Shown piece after piece: positions 11,301 through 23,786 of a DNA stretch of 64,000 nucleotides; within the stretch, counting starts at the first letter, position 1, and the number at the start of each line of letters is the position of its first letter. The notes under the pieces were generated by a model, which was given only the letters and a program-made list of their open reading frames with translations, made no database searches and was not told the origin of the DNA. Source of the stretch: Amia ocellicauda (lineage: Eukaryota > Chordata > Actinopteri > Amiiformes > Amiidae); assembly GCF_036373705.1 (NCBI RefSeq), contig NC_089853.1, positions 29,161,568-29,225,567 of the forward strand, in the 5' to 3' direction. The translations under genes were made by a program, and so were the position numbers.

Positions 11301-14296
11301 ACCAGGCACATCAATGCTCATCATCGTTAATAACAATCCCCAACTTCCGAACACCCCCTCAGTCCAGCCACTAAGACCCTGGGCTCTGCAGGCTTGGTTG
11401 CCGAATTAATCAGTGCCCCTGCACATAAATATACCACAACAGAGCATGGTGTGACATTTGCTTGAGAGGGAAACACAACAGCGAGCTTCTCCGCAAAGAG
11501 CGGGAGATTGGCACAGGCCTCCATAATGGAGTGCCACTGTGAGTCCTGATTTGATGGGTCCTTCGGTGTGTCCTGACTGCTGTGTTACTGACTTCGATGT
11601 TCCCTTTAAAGAAAGGTCTAAAACACACTTTGATGGATTCCATGCAATAACCCATTCATAATTATATTATTTAATTAAAATCCAAATGGAGCACATGTTT
11701 TTGTGTCACTATAAACATTTCCCAAGGAAAATACATGCTTTGCTTGATAAATGAGTTACAGTTCCTCTTAAGAGATGTTCAATATAATAATTATCACACA
11801 TTTCACATGGAAATACTGTAGCTTCAATTTGTTTTTTAATATGCATTTTAAATAATGGTCAAGCAGCATCAGAAGCTCATATTCCAGTATATGCCTCTGA
11901 CTAGCCTAAGATTAAAGAGATGTAAATGAACATACACTGAACTGCAAAATATTCACGATTGTTCCACCTTTTATATGATCTCACAATAATTGAAAACATG
12001 TTTAATAGGAAAACAGCAAGGGTAGCAAAATCTAAAATGTGCTTGATATCTCCATTAGTCTAAGATTTGAGGAAATCAATTTCAGCCTGACTCAGATTCC
12101 ATCATCTCCCATCTGTAATTTATAATGGCTGTCAGGCCTCCCCAGCATAAATCTGGCAGACTGAAGCACAGTACAGCAGTTTGTCTGAAGTGTTGTTGAT
12201 TGCTGCTGGTTTAATAACCATTCTGGAGATTTGTACATGTCAGACACTTCTTAGCAATTCAATCATCTGAGCCAGAGCAGATTTCACTCACTGTCTTTTA
12301 AAAAAAGGCAACCAAGATAAAGCTGACTTGTACAGCGAAGACTGTACATCCTTCCTTTGTAACAACACAGCATCACAATAGAAAACTGCCCATTGCTGAT
12401 TGCAATTGATTTTTTTCTTCTACATTACTCATAAGCCATTTGGAGGATCTAATCATGCTTTGATGTCATGACTACCATGTTTGGGCACTCGGTCACAATC
12501 TGACTAGGCTTTACATGCCTGTGAATCACTTATGCTTGTCTGTTATAACTCACTTATCAATACTTATTGTGACAGCTTTAAATATTGCACTGCAGTATGC
12601 ATTCGTTTCTGTATATAGCTGCATTTTAGCAAATGTTTTGGCTACCTCTGTTACATATACAGTCGTAACAGGAAAAGGCTATAGTGTACTGATATCTATC
12701 TGTCTATAACTTTTCAATTTGTCCCCGGGCCAACAACCTGTGTCCCACACAATATGCAAACATACAGAAGGTCACAAAGAACAGTAACCTGCATTTTCCA
12801 GCCTTATAACAAGACCATATTTGGTTTAAAAGGATAAGTGCAGGCACTATCACACATTATCTCATGGTAACTGCTTTTTTATGACTTCTATGTCACATGT
12901 GAAATTCTTTAAACTGTACTATTTAAATCAGATGAAGGGAAGTTCACCAGCAGCCTGGTCAGAGCTTACAGGAAAGATAGAATAGAGAAACTGATCTAAT
13001 AGCTTTAATTAAAAATAATTAAACTTCGGTATGTCCCCATGGTGTTCACAGACTAACATTTGTGGCACATATTTTTTTGATTTTTCGATTCACAGAACTA
13101 CGATATACTTATTTAATGTATTCAACTAATGATATGGCAAAAAAACTGAATGAATATAGTGCATAAAAAGCATCAAATAGGAAATAACTGTGTGAGGAGG
13201 GGAAATGTGCAAGAAGGATTAAATCAAAAATAAAGAGCCACAATTTTTTTCAATCTGTGTTTGTCTGGACTGCAAATAGACAGGTCCAATTTAGCAACAT
13301 TAACACTGTCGACTCTGATCAGTTGCTCCTGTTCCCAGCTCTATAAGGGAAGCAGTCTTTCGCGAAGAACACACACAAATCCAATTATTTTCTAATTGAG
13401 TGTCGCAAGCCTCATTGATTACAATTTAGGCTGGGGAATAAAAAGAACCGTGAAGCGGCAGACGCAGAAATGAGCCACATAACCCTGCAGGAGTCTGTGT
13501 GTCACATGTTAATTCTGGGGTCAGAGGAGCAATTCCACTGTGACGCACTGTTGATTTATCTACACATAAAGGCTTCTGGTCTTCAAAAGGTAATGTCTAT
13601 ATTCAGTTCAGCTAGCCCAGTCATATGCAAGTAGCATAAGGAAAGAAATAAAGCATAAATGTAGTATTCAGTATTCAGTATCATGGGCAGAAGGACCTTG
13701 AAGTTATACTGATAAAAGAGCAAGATAAATGTATTTGGACCATCTCACAACTTTCAAACGGCAAACTGACATACCTTCACAAAATATTTCAGATGGCATA
13801 CATTGAGATTCTGAGATGCTAAGAACTGCTTTGCAAGAAGAAAAGATTGCTTTATTTATGAGCGTATGCTTGATTTATGCTGATTAATTTCAATGCGTTT
13901 GCCCTTTTACCCAACTAGATCTGTAGCACCTGACAGAAGACATAAAGTGCCAGTTTAATGAAGATGTTAAAAGAAACTTTGAAAGAAAATCAGTTTCTTT
14001 AGTCCTAGACAGAGAGCAGGAAAACTCTGTAGGGATTTGAAGTAGGTATTTGGTATGGAAAAAAGTCAACACAAGCAACAACTTCAAATGATAAATTAGG
14101 TTGAGAGGATTCAAGTGGAAATGCATTTATCACAAATTATTTACACAGCAATTTGTGTGTGCTTGGGACAAAGTGTGTAACTATGCTGATTCACTGTGAT
14201 CCTTCAAAAAGGAGTTAGGCTAGGTTCTTGAATAAGCTACTAGTAACTTGCAAACAAATAATGCTGGCCAAGAGTAGTAGAAGTGCCTTAACTCAC
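8149..14296. other. No gene recognised; possible CCDC33 intron
   Basis: AT-rich non-coding DNA with no supported exon. If CCDC33 continues leftwards, this is its third intron. The stretches 9840-10150 and 11290-11600 are less AT-rich and could be conserved non-coding elements or missed exons. A minus-strand frame at 11524-11327 includes the short string ANLP, reminiscent of a C2-domain start, but the rest does not fit. Confidence 0.45.
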
Positions 14297-16709
14297 ATGT
14301 GTGTCAGGAAAAGGCTCAGGACTCTGTACAGGGGTGTCTTCAGAGGAGGGGAAGTGGAGGCTGGCCTCACTGGGCAGGCGGTGTTGTCGGGGTGATGAGA
14401 GGTCACTTCTGGGGGTGGGTGGCAGGCTCTCACTGGAGGTCTCGGGCTTCAGCTCAGGGGAAGTCCTTCTTTCTGGCTCTGGGTCAGGCTGCGGGTCAGG
14501 CTGTGGTTCTGGCTATTAGGTCAGACAGTGATGAGAGAGAGTCGTTCCTTGACATAATTTTTATCATTATGTGGTAAACATTTCATGACCTTCTGTAAAG
14601 GGAGGCTGACACAACCAAAGTTTGGGCATTCTTTCCAGGTTAGTGACTAACGCCTGCATGGCAGGGACTGTGCAAGACCAGCAGTAAGTACAGCTGACCT
14701 GTAGCTCTATAGTCAATTTCCAACTATACATTGTAATAAACTTAATTAAGGTACAAGAGCACAGGCTCAGCTACAAAGATATCAGCAGATGCATGAAAAT
14801 ATGCAGGAGAGACCTATTGTGTACCTGTGGAGTTGGGGAGTTTGGAGGTTGAGAGACTGTGGGTTGAGGCAGATTGTCTTCGGGGGATGGGGGCTTGGAG
14901 GACCCCAGGATTAAGGGTGGCACTTGGAGCATTCCTGGTCTAGGGGAGGGAGCTCCAGGCGTGGGCCCAACACTCTTGTCCTCCTCCTGTATGGAGGGCA
15001 TGCGTGAGGTGCCACTGCCGTCCTCGGGGGGCGGACAGGTCTCGTGAAAAGACACCGTGTAGGTCAGGCGACCGCAGTGCATAGCCAGGTAGTCGTTGTG
15101 GACGCGCAGCAGAGCCATGATCCCGCTGTACTGGTAAAGCTTCTCTTCCCGGCGGGCATACAGGTTGATTCGGGGGGCGTTAGTGCGTGGGTAGATGGCA
15201 AAGAAAGCCTCGCCCGCTTTGGCGCCATCCTTCGCCTTCGAGTCGGTCAGCCGCATGGCCTCCACCTTCAGACGCACATCGTGGTTTTTATCATTTTTGC
15301 AAAATCCTTGGATGAAAAAAAAAACAAAAAGCAAAAGCAGATCCAGTAACTCCAAAACACAGTTATTTCTAGCTTGGCAAACTTCATGTGAATCAGGAAA
15401 ATCTTCCTGCAGTGACACTTTTTTATTATTTATTTGAAAGGGGATGTTTCTTATTTTACTAAACTAGAATCTAGTTCGTATAGGTTCGTACAGTTTGTTC
15501 ATGAACTAAAATAATTAATAGTGGAGGGACCAAAAATACGTTTGTTTTCCCTCAGAATGGTCAACTTCTCACATGATGTTTTGTTGTGAGGAGGCCTATC
15601 AATTTATAAATATAAATATCTGGAAATGTATGTCTAATAAATTTGCATACTGTGACTTGTGTTCCAATTATAATCCTTTCCTGTATGTGTCTGAAATACA
15701 ATTATAATTGAACGCATTTTTTCTTTCCCGAAACTCTGTACATCAGTGTCACGGAACATATTCACTATTGTTCCACTTGGTTACAGCTCTTTCAGATAAG
15801 CCTACCGCAATAGGATGTCTGCAAATGACACTGACATCCATTAATTATCATTTAATTATAACAAAGAAAGCTCTCACCTACCATGGAAAATGTGTAAAAG
15901 AGGAGGGCTTATCAGCACTGAAAGATTCTAACAATAGCATGTAAGATCTTATCAGCAGTGGTTGAACTAATGGTCTTGAACTAACTAATACGTACATTCA
16001 TTTCAGTTATTAATTAACATACATTTTTGGCAAGAATGTATAAAACCGATATATACATCACCTGTGTTGATTTTTCCCTTCCTGAAAATACATACCTAGA
16101 CTTTTGAATTGTTAATACCTTGTTTGAACTGCAGGCTTAACCCCCAAGGCTATCAATTTGTACAGTCATTATTCATAGGTAATAATTTTAGGCTTATATA
16201 TTTCTCTTCAAATTCTAAACACATTTCTCTCCAATATCTCTGATATCCATGGTGAAAACATGCTTATGGCTGTTTCTAGACAGAATCAGACATGATCATG
16301 GGGCGCATAGCCAACACAATTGACTTCCATGCAGGGTGAATAAATCAATAAGTCTCATTATACTAAATCAATCAAATGATACAGCAGACGCCCAATAGAT
16401 CTATAGATTCTGACATTTAACAGCGCTGGGGGGCTTACCTTTGGGCAGAGTGAAGGCAAACCTATAGCGCTGGCAGGTGTAGACCTCGTCCAGGCCGGCC
16501 TGCTCGATGGTGTCCGTGGTCCCCGTGCACATGTAGAGGACTTCGCCATCGTTCACCCGGAGCTGCACACCATCTCCAGAGCCCTCGAGCAGGGCGTTCT
16601 CCACAGTGAGCCTCAGCACATACTTCCCCAGCTCGTTGAACTGTACATTCACAATCTCAAACTTAAAGTCCAGCTCCTTCTCCTCAATCTTGAGACGACT
16701 CTTCTGCAT
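14297..16709 (-). CDS. ccdc33: CCDC33 (coiled-coil domain containing 33), N-terminal exons, partial
   Basis: Three exons on the minus strand join in frame: 16709-16439, 15306-14825 and 14512-14297 (323 codons). The donors read AAAG|GTAAGC, CACAG|GTACAC and ACAT|GTGAGT; the acceptors read CATCCAAG|GA and CTAATAG|CC. The start at 16709 (MQKSRLKIEEKELDF) is preceded by an in-frame TAA, so it should be the first coding exon. The product follows the N-terminal domain of vertebrate CCDC33, including VLRLTVENALLEGSGDGVQL, FTLPKGFCKNDKNHDV across the first junction, and MALLRVHNDYLAMHCG. It then becomes Pro/Glu/Asp-rich low-complexity, with PEPQPDPQPDPEPE at the start of exon 3. In mammals the gene is expressed mainly in testis and encodes a protein of about 950 residues with a C2 domain and C-terminal coiled coils. 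Neither of those parts is seen to the left, so the gene is partial here. Exon 3 is supported by frame and splice sites rather than by clear homology. Confidence 0.85.
15307..16438 (-). other. ccdc33: CCDC33 intron 1
   Basis: A 1.1-kb AT-rich phase-1 intron. Its acceptor is preceded by a run of T on the minus strand (a run of A at 15318-15327 on the plus strand), a good polypyrimidine tract. I see no other feature in it. Confidence 0.8.
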
Positions 16710-19700
16710 GTTGCCAAAGGATGACCCTCGGAAGTTGGATTAAAGGCCTGGTTCTGGAGCGGGAGTGCAGTTTATACAGATATCTCCTCCTGCAGGAAAT
16801 TTGAGACGAACAACATTCTCACTGCTCGTAGCTCCAGTACTGTATCTCAGGGCATGTATACACTAGAACACTATTTAAATGTGATTGTCAGTTGTTGCTG
16901 TGTGGTTCTGAAGATTGTATTTCCTTTAAGAAATCAAATATATCAAAGTTTTTCCCACTGCAAAGCCCAGAAAACCTTCCCCTATTCTGTCTATAAATGT
17001 ATGTAGTCACTCAAACGGATAAAAGAATAGCTGAAAAGTGACTATAACTTCCTACAACTGTTAAAGTCATAAATAAAATGTTTATAATTATACACAGATA
17101 TGTATAAAAACAAATACATTGAGTTAAAAAAGAGACAGATTTCTGTATTTTTCAGAAGTGAATTCATCATGGCTCCAAAGCACCTCCATACAGTCCTGTT
17201 ACAAATTAAAGGAATCACTTCAACCTGGTTACCAAGCTAAACAATCAACCCTCGCATTTATTCCAGTTTTAGGGACATAGAAACTCAAAACCAAAAAGAG
17301 TATTGGCTTACCTTCCTGCCAGTCCAGTGCTGTATTTTTTTTTAAAGGCAGTGAACAGCTATACAAATAGTTTTTGATATTAACTGTAAGTGAGCTTTTA
17401 CAGTTTACAGCTTTTGGTTTGTTATGTAGCTGCAGCTAAGGAAGCTTGCTGGAAGCCAATCCCATGATATCAGTGAAGTAAACAATACAGGTGATTTGAA
17501 ATGCAGTAGCACCATTCAAACACAGCATATAACATACATTTTCTCGTGAAATTAAATTTGGGAATTAAACCAGGCGAATACTACATTACCCACTGGAAAT
17601 ACGTCTGTGGGTTTCAGTATACAACTTTGAATGGATCAATAAGTAACAGTAACCGACAAATTGTTCTTAAGAAAGTGAGCATACACTAATATATGTATAT
17701 TTTGCGAGTTTGCAGACGGTCAGAAGCATACCCCTAACCTCTTCAACAGCTTAAAACGATTTGTTTAGTGCAGAGACCCCTTTTCGCTGGCGCTGAGGGA
17801 GGACAGTTTAAAGTCCCACCTGTCGTTGCACAACGTGAGCCGCAGCCTCCTGTCAAACCGGTGAAGTCTGTGTTTGTAGCTGGGGGGCTCATGCATTACC
17901 CACAGTCTATCCCTATTTTGCTGCATGTGTTGTTTGTGCAAAATACGAGTTTGTTTTGGAAGATCCCTTGAAAAGAGATACGGATAATCTACCTTAATAG
18001 ACTACCACACAGGTGTTTGACTTCCAGGAGAGAGAGAGAGAGAGGGGGGGGAAAGGTTGAGTAGGACTGAGATGCAAGGTAAACATTTGAACTCTTGAAT
18101 GATTTGTTAATGACCGATCGTTTCAATCAGATTGAATTCCCACACGGTCACGAATGTTCCTAGCAATTCAGCGATGTCGTGATTTCTCCCGTGTCTAGTT
18201 GTATCAACGTGGCACTTGTTCAGTTATAGTTATGTTAAATATGTGGTTTTAATATACAGGGGACGCAGTCTAGTGCACATGTTGATTCATCTTTGTTAAC
18301 AGCGGATACAACGTTAAGTGATCCTGTATCGGTTCATATCTGGAAGAGGCGTTTCGAAAACTCCTACCTGATTTATTTCAACAGGAGCGTCACTGTAAAG
18401 TAATACATATTTATTTAGTAAAAATGCATGTATTTGAAGCCAATTAATAGTGAGGATTTACAGATCCACATCAAATGAATCTAAAGGTGCATGCCTAAAA
18501 ATAGTTTTAATTATCTGAAATTAATTGGCTTAATTATTTGTTTTTGTATAATATAGAAGACGTTTAAAATGGTGATTGTGCTATTGCTAATGGGGTTCTA
18601 GGCACGCTTTGAAGTCAATTAACATTTGCATTGTGGTTATGTGCATTGTCAATCAAAATGTACCTTTTACTTTACTTGAGCTACTCTGTATTTCATTACT
18701 GAGAAATGCTGCCTTATTTAAAGTTGCTTATTATGCCAACAATAGGCCCTACGTGTTTTTGTTTTTCAACTAAGACCAACTTTAAAGTTGATAACCAGTT
18801 ATTCAACATACATGTAGAAGGAAAACTATTTGTAAAATCAAGTTAAATTACTTTCTTTAAACGAACACGATACAAAAATTGTTTAATTGACTTGCTTACC
18901 GTGGTCCTGTCTGTGAATAGTTTCTCAGGCGCTTAAACACAAAGCAATGTCTGCCTAATTTGCACCCAGCGCTGCACACGTGTTTTTTCTTTTTTAATCA
19001 ATACATATTATTGCATTGACATCAAAAGTCACTCTTAGTCACTCATGTTTATTATTATTGTTCACAGCTTTTTCTGGAAAATAAAAACATGCTTTAATTA
19101 TGTAAAAATGTAAAACAATACCTATCTGTGATCAGAGGTTTAAAAATATTCTAGGATGATGCAAAAAGTTGGGCCTTATCTGTAGGTACAAGTCTGATGT
19201 AAATTTGTGGAATGAAATCTCCTTTTCCTACTGTCGTTTTTGCATGTTGAGTGCACAGTTATAAAGTGCAGTGCAAGGAAGGTTCCCTCTGATGTAGTTT
19301 CAAAGCCTTTCTCCGAGCACTGCAGAGAATTGAGGACAGGGTGGGGGAGACTGCTCTCACCTGTGCATTGCTGCTGGAGGTAAGCACTTCTTTACTTTCA
19401 GAAAGGCCCATTGTTAGCTCTAGAGGAGGATCAAACAGTAGACTTCAGAGGCGGGAGCTCTGCTTACTGTCTAGTCTTCTTTATAAAAAAAAAAAAAAGT
19501 AATGCTTTATACAATCATGCGAAGCGCAATTTAATCCCTTTGTTGTTGGACTGAGCAACAAGGCTACTGGTGCTGTGCGATGCTCAGGAGGAGAAGGTGA
19601 TCCGCAGCTGCACTGGTGTGGTTTCTGCAGGAGGAAGAGAGATTTGTCTTTTGTAAGTATAGTAGGAGGGAGACTGCATGTCAGGGTTTATGTGCTGGTG

Positions 19701-22031
19701 ACATGGAGTGGTGTAATAAAAGCTTTAAAGCAATACAAGGTGTCGGAAAGGAAACAGTATATTTAAAAACAAATTACCCCAGGACTGATAGAAGCTCTCA
19801 GGGAAGTCATGCTGAACAGAATAGCTTACCCAGTTACAACTCAAAGATGAGTTTCAGCATTACATGGCACATCAGTAAAAGTACTATTAAGATATTCTGC
19901 TGCTGGTGGCTATTTATATGAGTTTAATCACCCTTGGTCTCAGCCAGCTGCTGAAATAGGTTTTCTGACTGGAAGAACACATCAGATATCTCAAATCGCT
20001 CATTTTCAATCTTGAAAAGAGTGTTTAGGCCCAGAATGGGTCAGTGGCGGTTTTGCACATGTATTCAGGCACAGACTTTTCATGATTTCAGACTACATGT
20101 ATTGGAGGCCGCCTATTAAATGAAATAAAGAATACCAACAAAGCTGAAGCTTTATCCTGAGAAGAAGGGGTTATCCCTGATTCGTTCCTCAGTGCCCTCA
20201 GTGCTAAATCCTGTGCATCTTTGCATGCCGTATTTTCTTATCTATGCAACCGTCACATTGAAGCAGACGCTAGTTTCAGCAGGGTGGACATTTTGCAGGA
20301 AGCCACTTTCACAGTATTCCAGTTCAATAGGGTTGTGCATATCCTATCTGTGCATCTGAAATAACATGGTGACTAGGCTTACATTATCAATGCCAGGAGG
20401 AGAAATAGCAGGGCTTTGACTGGTCAGTGGCAACTGTTTGATTCTTTGAAGAGATTTGAAGAATGAAGCTTGTAGTGTAAATTGCTGTCTCCCAAAATAT
20501 GTAGTTTTCAAGTGATTAAGAAATATAACCTATTATGTGTCTCCTTAGACAGAGTTGACATATATTAATGCGTACATGCATACATTGTGTATGTTCTCTA
20601 ATACAAATAGGTTATATTTTTGAAGGCTTCTTCTAGCACAACCACCTGGATTATCCTCGACTCATACTTGTACAAAGATGTTGAATAATTCTGGTCTCCA
20701 ACAGTGTTCATAACACTAAGTCTTAAAATATTGGTCGCTTTATTCTCTTTCTCTTCAGTCTAGTCTGAAACATCTGGTTAGCATGCTTGTTTTGGAGGAT
20801 GGCTCCTTTCAAGCAAGGGTTAAACTAACAATGTTATCATAGCAGAGCGATATTTATCTTCTTTTTCATTAAATGCTTTGCTTTATCAATGGGATGCCTA
20901 GTTAAGCAGCATGGGGCCCATTTTATTAATGGCCAATGTAACTGCTCCCTAGAGGCACTGAATGATTATGTTGGATATGAGGTCATTATGGGGAACATAA
21001 ATCTTCCTGTATTCACAGCATTGGTGTCACTTTGATCAAAGGCTTTTCCCTGTCGGAAAAAAAAAGGTTAGATGGAGATAGAGAGGATCGCATTTCTGTT
21101 TGGTAATGACAGACAGTGGTGGTTGGAAGTACTCTACAGCTGTTAAACCAGACAATTTGTCTCAGAAGAGCTCGTAGACTGCATACGGTATAATGCAGTC
21201 TTTTGATTCTTTAGATTGTGTTTTTTTGTTCCTGCTAGTCAGGGCAAATATCTTCTGAAAAATTAGATCTGCTTCTGGTGTGAGATGATTAAAAATCATA
21301 CATCACATAAGACAGATCCATCTACTGCTTACACATGTTAGGAGTCATCAGACTTGACTATAACTTGACTATATACTCAGACTATAAATAGATGTCGTCT
21401 TTGCAGGTGGAACAGCGCACTTCCTAAAACATGCCCCCTTTTTTATACAAGTACTCATCAATCTGAATCTATCAATTTAAAGGATAATGAAATCGGTATA
21501 ATAACTATTGGAATCTAAATCTTTCTTTATCATCGGTAAGAGCGGGAAACGTAACAAGATATATTCATATATTAGCTAACTAGAGTAAATACATTTTATT
21601 TTTTAAAAACGGGTGGCCCTGTTCGGAAGCTTTTTATCATGTAAAGATCAAATGTGGGTCACCCTGAATTCCAATGGTCTTTCTTCGGCATACATACAGA
21701 AAGTATCTATTCTTGAACTTTAATATCTTTAGGTATAAAATCACATCCACTAAATTAAGGGATTTATTAAAAAAAAAAAAAAGAAAACGTGCATCCTCCA
21801 AAGTATGGGCGTTTGGGAGCTGTAGCTGTTCCTGAACCTGATATGATGGTTTTGCACAATTGCTGCATGCTGATGTGAAACCAATCCTCTTCAAAGCATT
21901 CTTTGTACAGTGACTTCTTTGTCAGATTTGAAAAGGGTGTTTGTTAATTTGTGAGCTTGTTAGCTTGTCGAACTTGTTGTTTTGAAGGAGTTTCCCAATG
22001 TAAGAGTGTTAGAAATGTTTTTTTCCTCCCT
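16710..22031. other. Intergenic region between divergent CCDC33 and STRA6
   Basis: No exon is supported here. The proximal 1.5 kb to the left should hold the CCDC33 promoter and 5' leader. The CpG-richer patch at 17765-17890 contains GTTGCACAAC (17825-17834), a full match to the C/EBP consensus, and could be a CCDC33 leader exon or promoter. A purine run follows at 18030-18052. The remainder is AT-rich non-coding DNA. Confidence 0.5.
18030..18053. repeat. (GA)n/poly-G purine tract
   Basis: A run of AGAGAG repeats directly followed by a run of G, all purine on the plus strand. It is a simple repeat. Confidence 0.85.
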
Positions 22032-22044
22032 TGACCTTTGACCT
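22032..22044 (-). promoter_or_regulatory. Perfect DR1 nuclear-receptor element
   Basis: The plus strand reads TGACCTTTGACCT; the minus strand therefore reads AGGTCA A AGGTCA, two perfect half-sites repeated directly with one base between. DR1 is the consensus for RXR homodimers, PPAR/RXR, HNF4 and COUP-TF, and can also be bound by RAR/RXR. It lies about 1.35 kb upstream of the proposed STRA6 TATA box. STRA6 is retinoic-acid-inducible in vertebrates, so a regulatory role is plausible. It is inferred from the motif only. Confidence 0.55.
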
Positions 22045-23360
22045 GTAATCCCTGCATAATGAGTACTGCAGCTCATTCCCCGAGATTGAAGCAGCACTGC
22101 AAAATTTAACTCTTAAGCCCTGGAAGTAGCATTTATAAAATGCATGCTTTCCTGCATCCACATTTAATTGATTACACTCCATTGCATGTTCCTAAAGTTT
22201 AAATGGCTGAAGGGCTGCCAGGGTTGCTTTGTACCAGATATGCAGTGGCAGAACTTTGAGAGGTTCAAATTATTACAGAATAGCATGTTTGGATCAGAAT
22301 AGTGAATTTGGCTACATCCCTTCCATTCTTGTGTGTGTGTGACAGTGATGCCCTCGGACTGGTCAATTTGTTACAGTGTTTCTCTATCAAATAGTATTAG
22401 GTTTGCTGCCATGAGTCCACCCACGAATACACATTGCAACACTTTTAAAGTAATATCCCATGTAGAAGACATCACCCGCTTTTTAAGATCCTAGCAGATA
22501 TTCTTAAGATTCAAACTCCTTAGGGTGGTGATGCAGGCCTGTGTCATAAAGACAACATAAGTTACACTTAATCAAAGCTGCCTTTGTAGATTTACGTTTA
22601 TGAAACTGCCTACGTGTGTTTTTTTTCTTTCTTTCCCAAATTTAAAAACATCATGTCAAAGGAGTCAATAAAAAAACAGGTATTTGAATTGGGGAAGCGA
22701 ATAAGCACAACAATCCATAAACTGGTGCAAGTCCACATATAGGATTGATAAACTTCAACTGTTTGGATAGTAATTATCGAGTGAGAAGATTCAAATGAAG
22801 CCTACTGTTTTGCAGTCATGAATATGGGAAACAAATACCAGACCACCAGTTACTAATTGTTGTGCAATTAGGTCATCTACAAGTGCAAATAGATTTTCCC
22901 AATGTCTTATTCTAACTAGATTTCCAAATACAATTATCAGTTTTACTGTCTTTGTTAAGTGATATTTTGGTGCTGCATAGAATTCTCTTACAATGTTTTC
23001 TCCTGCTAATGAATAGTAAAAGCAAAATAGGGATTTCCTCTGAAGAGACAAATAGATAGAGAGGGGGAAATATTCTTGGAACAGTAGTCAAAATAATCTT
23101 TTCAGGCAAATTAATTTTCACTGAGCATTGTATGTGAGATTTGTCCTGCTCTTTAAAGTTTTCAGCATTTAATAAGGTGTTAATCTCTGATCCCATTAAA
23201 AACCCTGCATCTATCTATCTGTCATCCGTTGTTGTCCAGGTTTCAAAGCTGTAAATCCTTGAAAACGCACCAAAAATAAAAAATAAAAAATAAAATTACT
23301 TTTTGGTCAAAGTACACTCCCTTTGTCTCAGGGTATCTACTTTTTCAGCATCCCATTGAC
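22045..23360. other. STRA6 upstream region
   Basis: AT-rich DNA between the DR1 site and the proposed core promoter. I see no exon or mobile element. Confidence 0.5.
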
Positions 23361-23390
23361 CCAATAGCAAGCCCCAGAAGTTTATATAAA
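23361..23390 (+). promoter_or_regulatory. stra6: Likely STRA6 core promoter (CCAAT and TATA boxes)
   Basis: CCAAT occurs at 23361-23365 and TATATAAA at 23383-23390, on the STRA6 strand and upstream of its start codon. Transcription would start about 25-30 bases after the TATA box, near 23415. That gives a leader of roughly 370 bases with no need for an upstream exon. A non-coding first exon elsewhere cannot be excluded. Confidence 0.6.
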
Positions 23391-23448
23391 TCCATAATCT
23401 GTGACAACTGGTGGAGATTGGCTGCCCTCTCTGCAAATTTACTCTTCC

Positions 23449-23481
23449 CCCCCCCCCTCTCTCTCTCTCTCTCTCTTTCTC
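23449..23481. repeat. C run plus (CT)n in the STRA6 leader
   Basis: About ten C residues followed by CT repeats, a pyrimidine tract that would fall within the STRA6 5' untranslated region if transcription starts near 23415. It is a likely length polymorphism. Confidence 0.85.
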
Positions 23482-23786
23482 CCTGTTCCCAGCACTGTGT
23501 AATCCCTGTTGAAAAGGGGTCTGATTGAAAGGAGAGTGGGGGCACGGTGAAGCCAGGATCTGTTACACCAGAGCAGGGCACCTGAAGGGAGTACAGGGCC
23601 AGAGCCAAGACGAGAGCCGTGGACTAAACTTTTGGAAAAGTTCACAAAGGCACCGAGTCTTTGGGCTTGAAAGAGAGGGAGGTGTAGGGACGAGTGGAAA
23701 TCGGGGGCACCTTCAGTTTACTTTACAGATCAAACTAAAAAGGAAAAGTTCTGGATCCGAGTGAAGTTACGCTGCAGAGTTAAAGA

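Noticed and set aside
11327..11524. Possible CCDC33 C2-domain exon on the minus strand, because of an ANLP string
   Set aside because: The surrounding residues and spacing do not fit a C2 strand pattern, and no paired splice sites were convincing.
16710..16715. RFX X-box half-site GTTGCC just upstream of the CCDC33 start
   Set aside because: The second half-site does not match, so ciliary regulation cannot be claimed.
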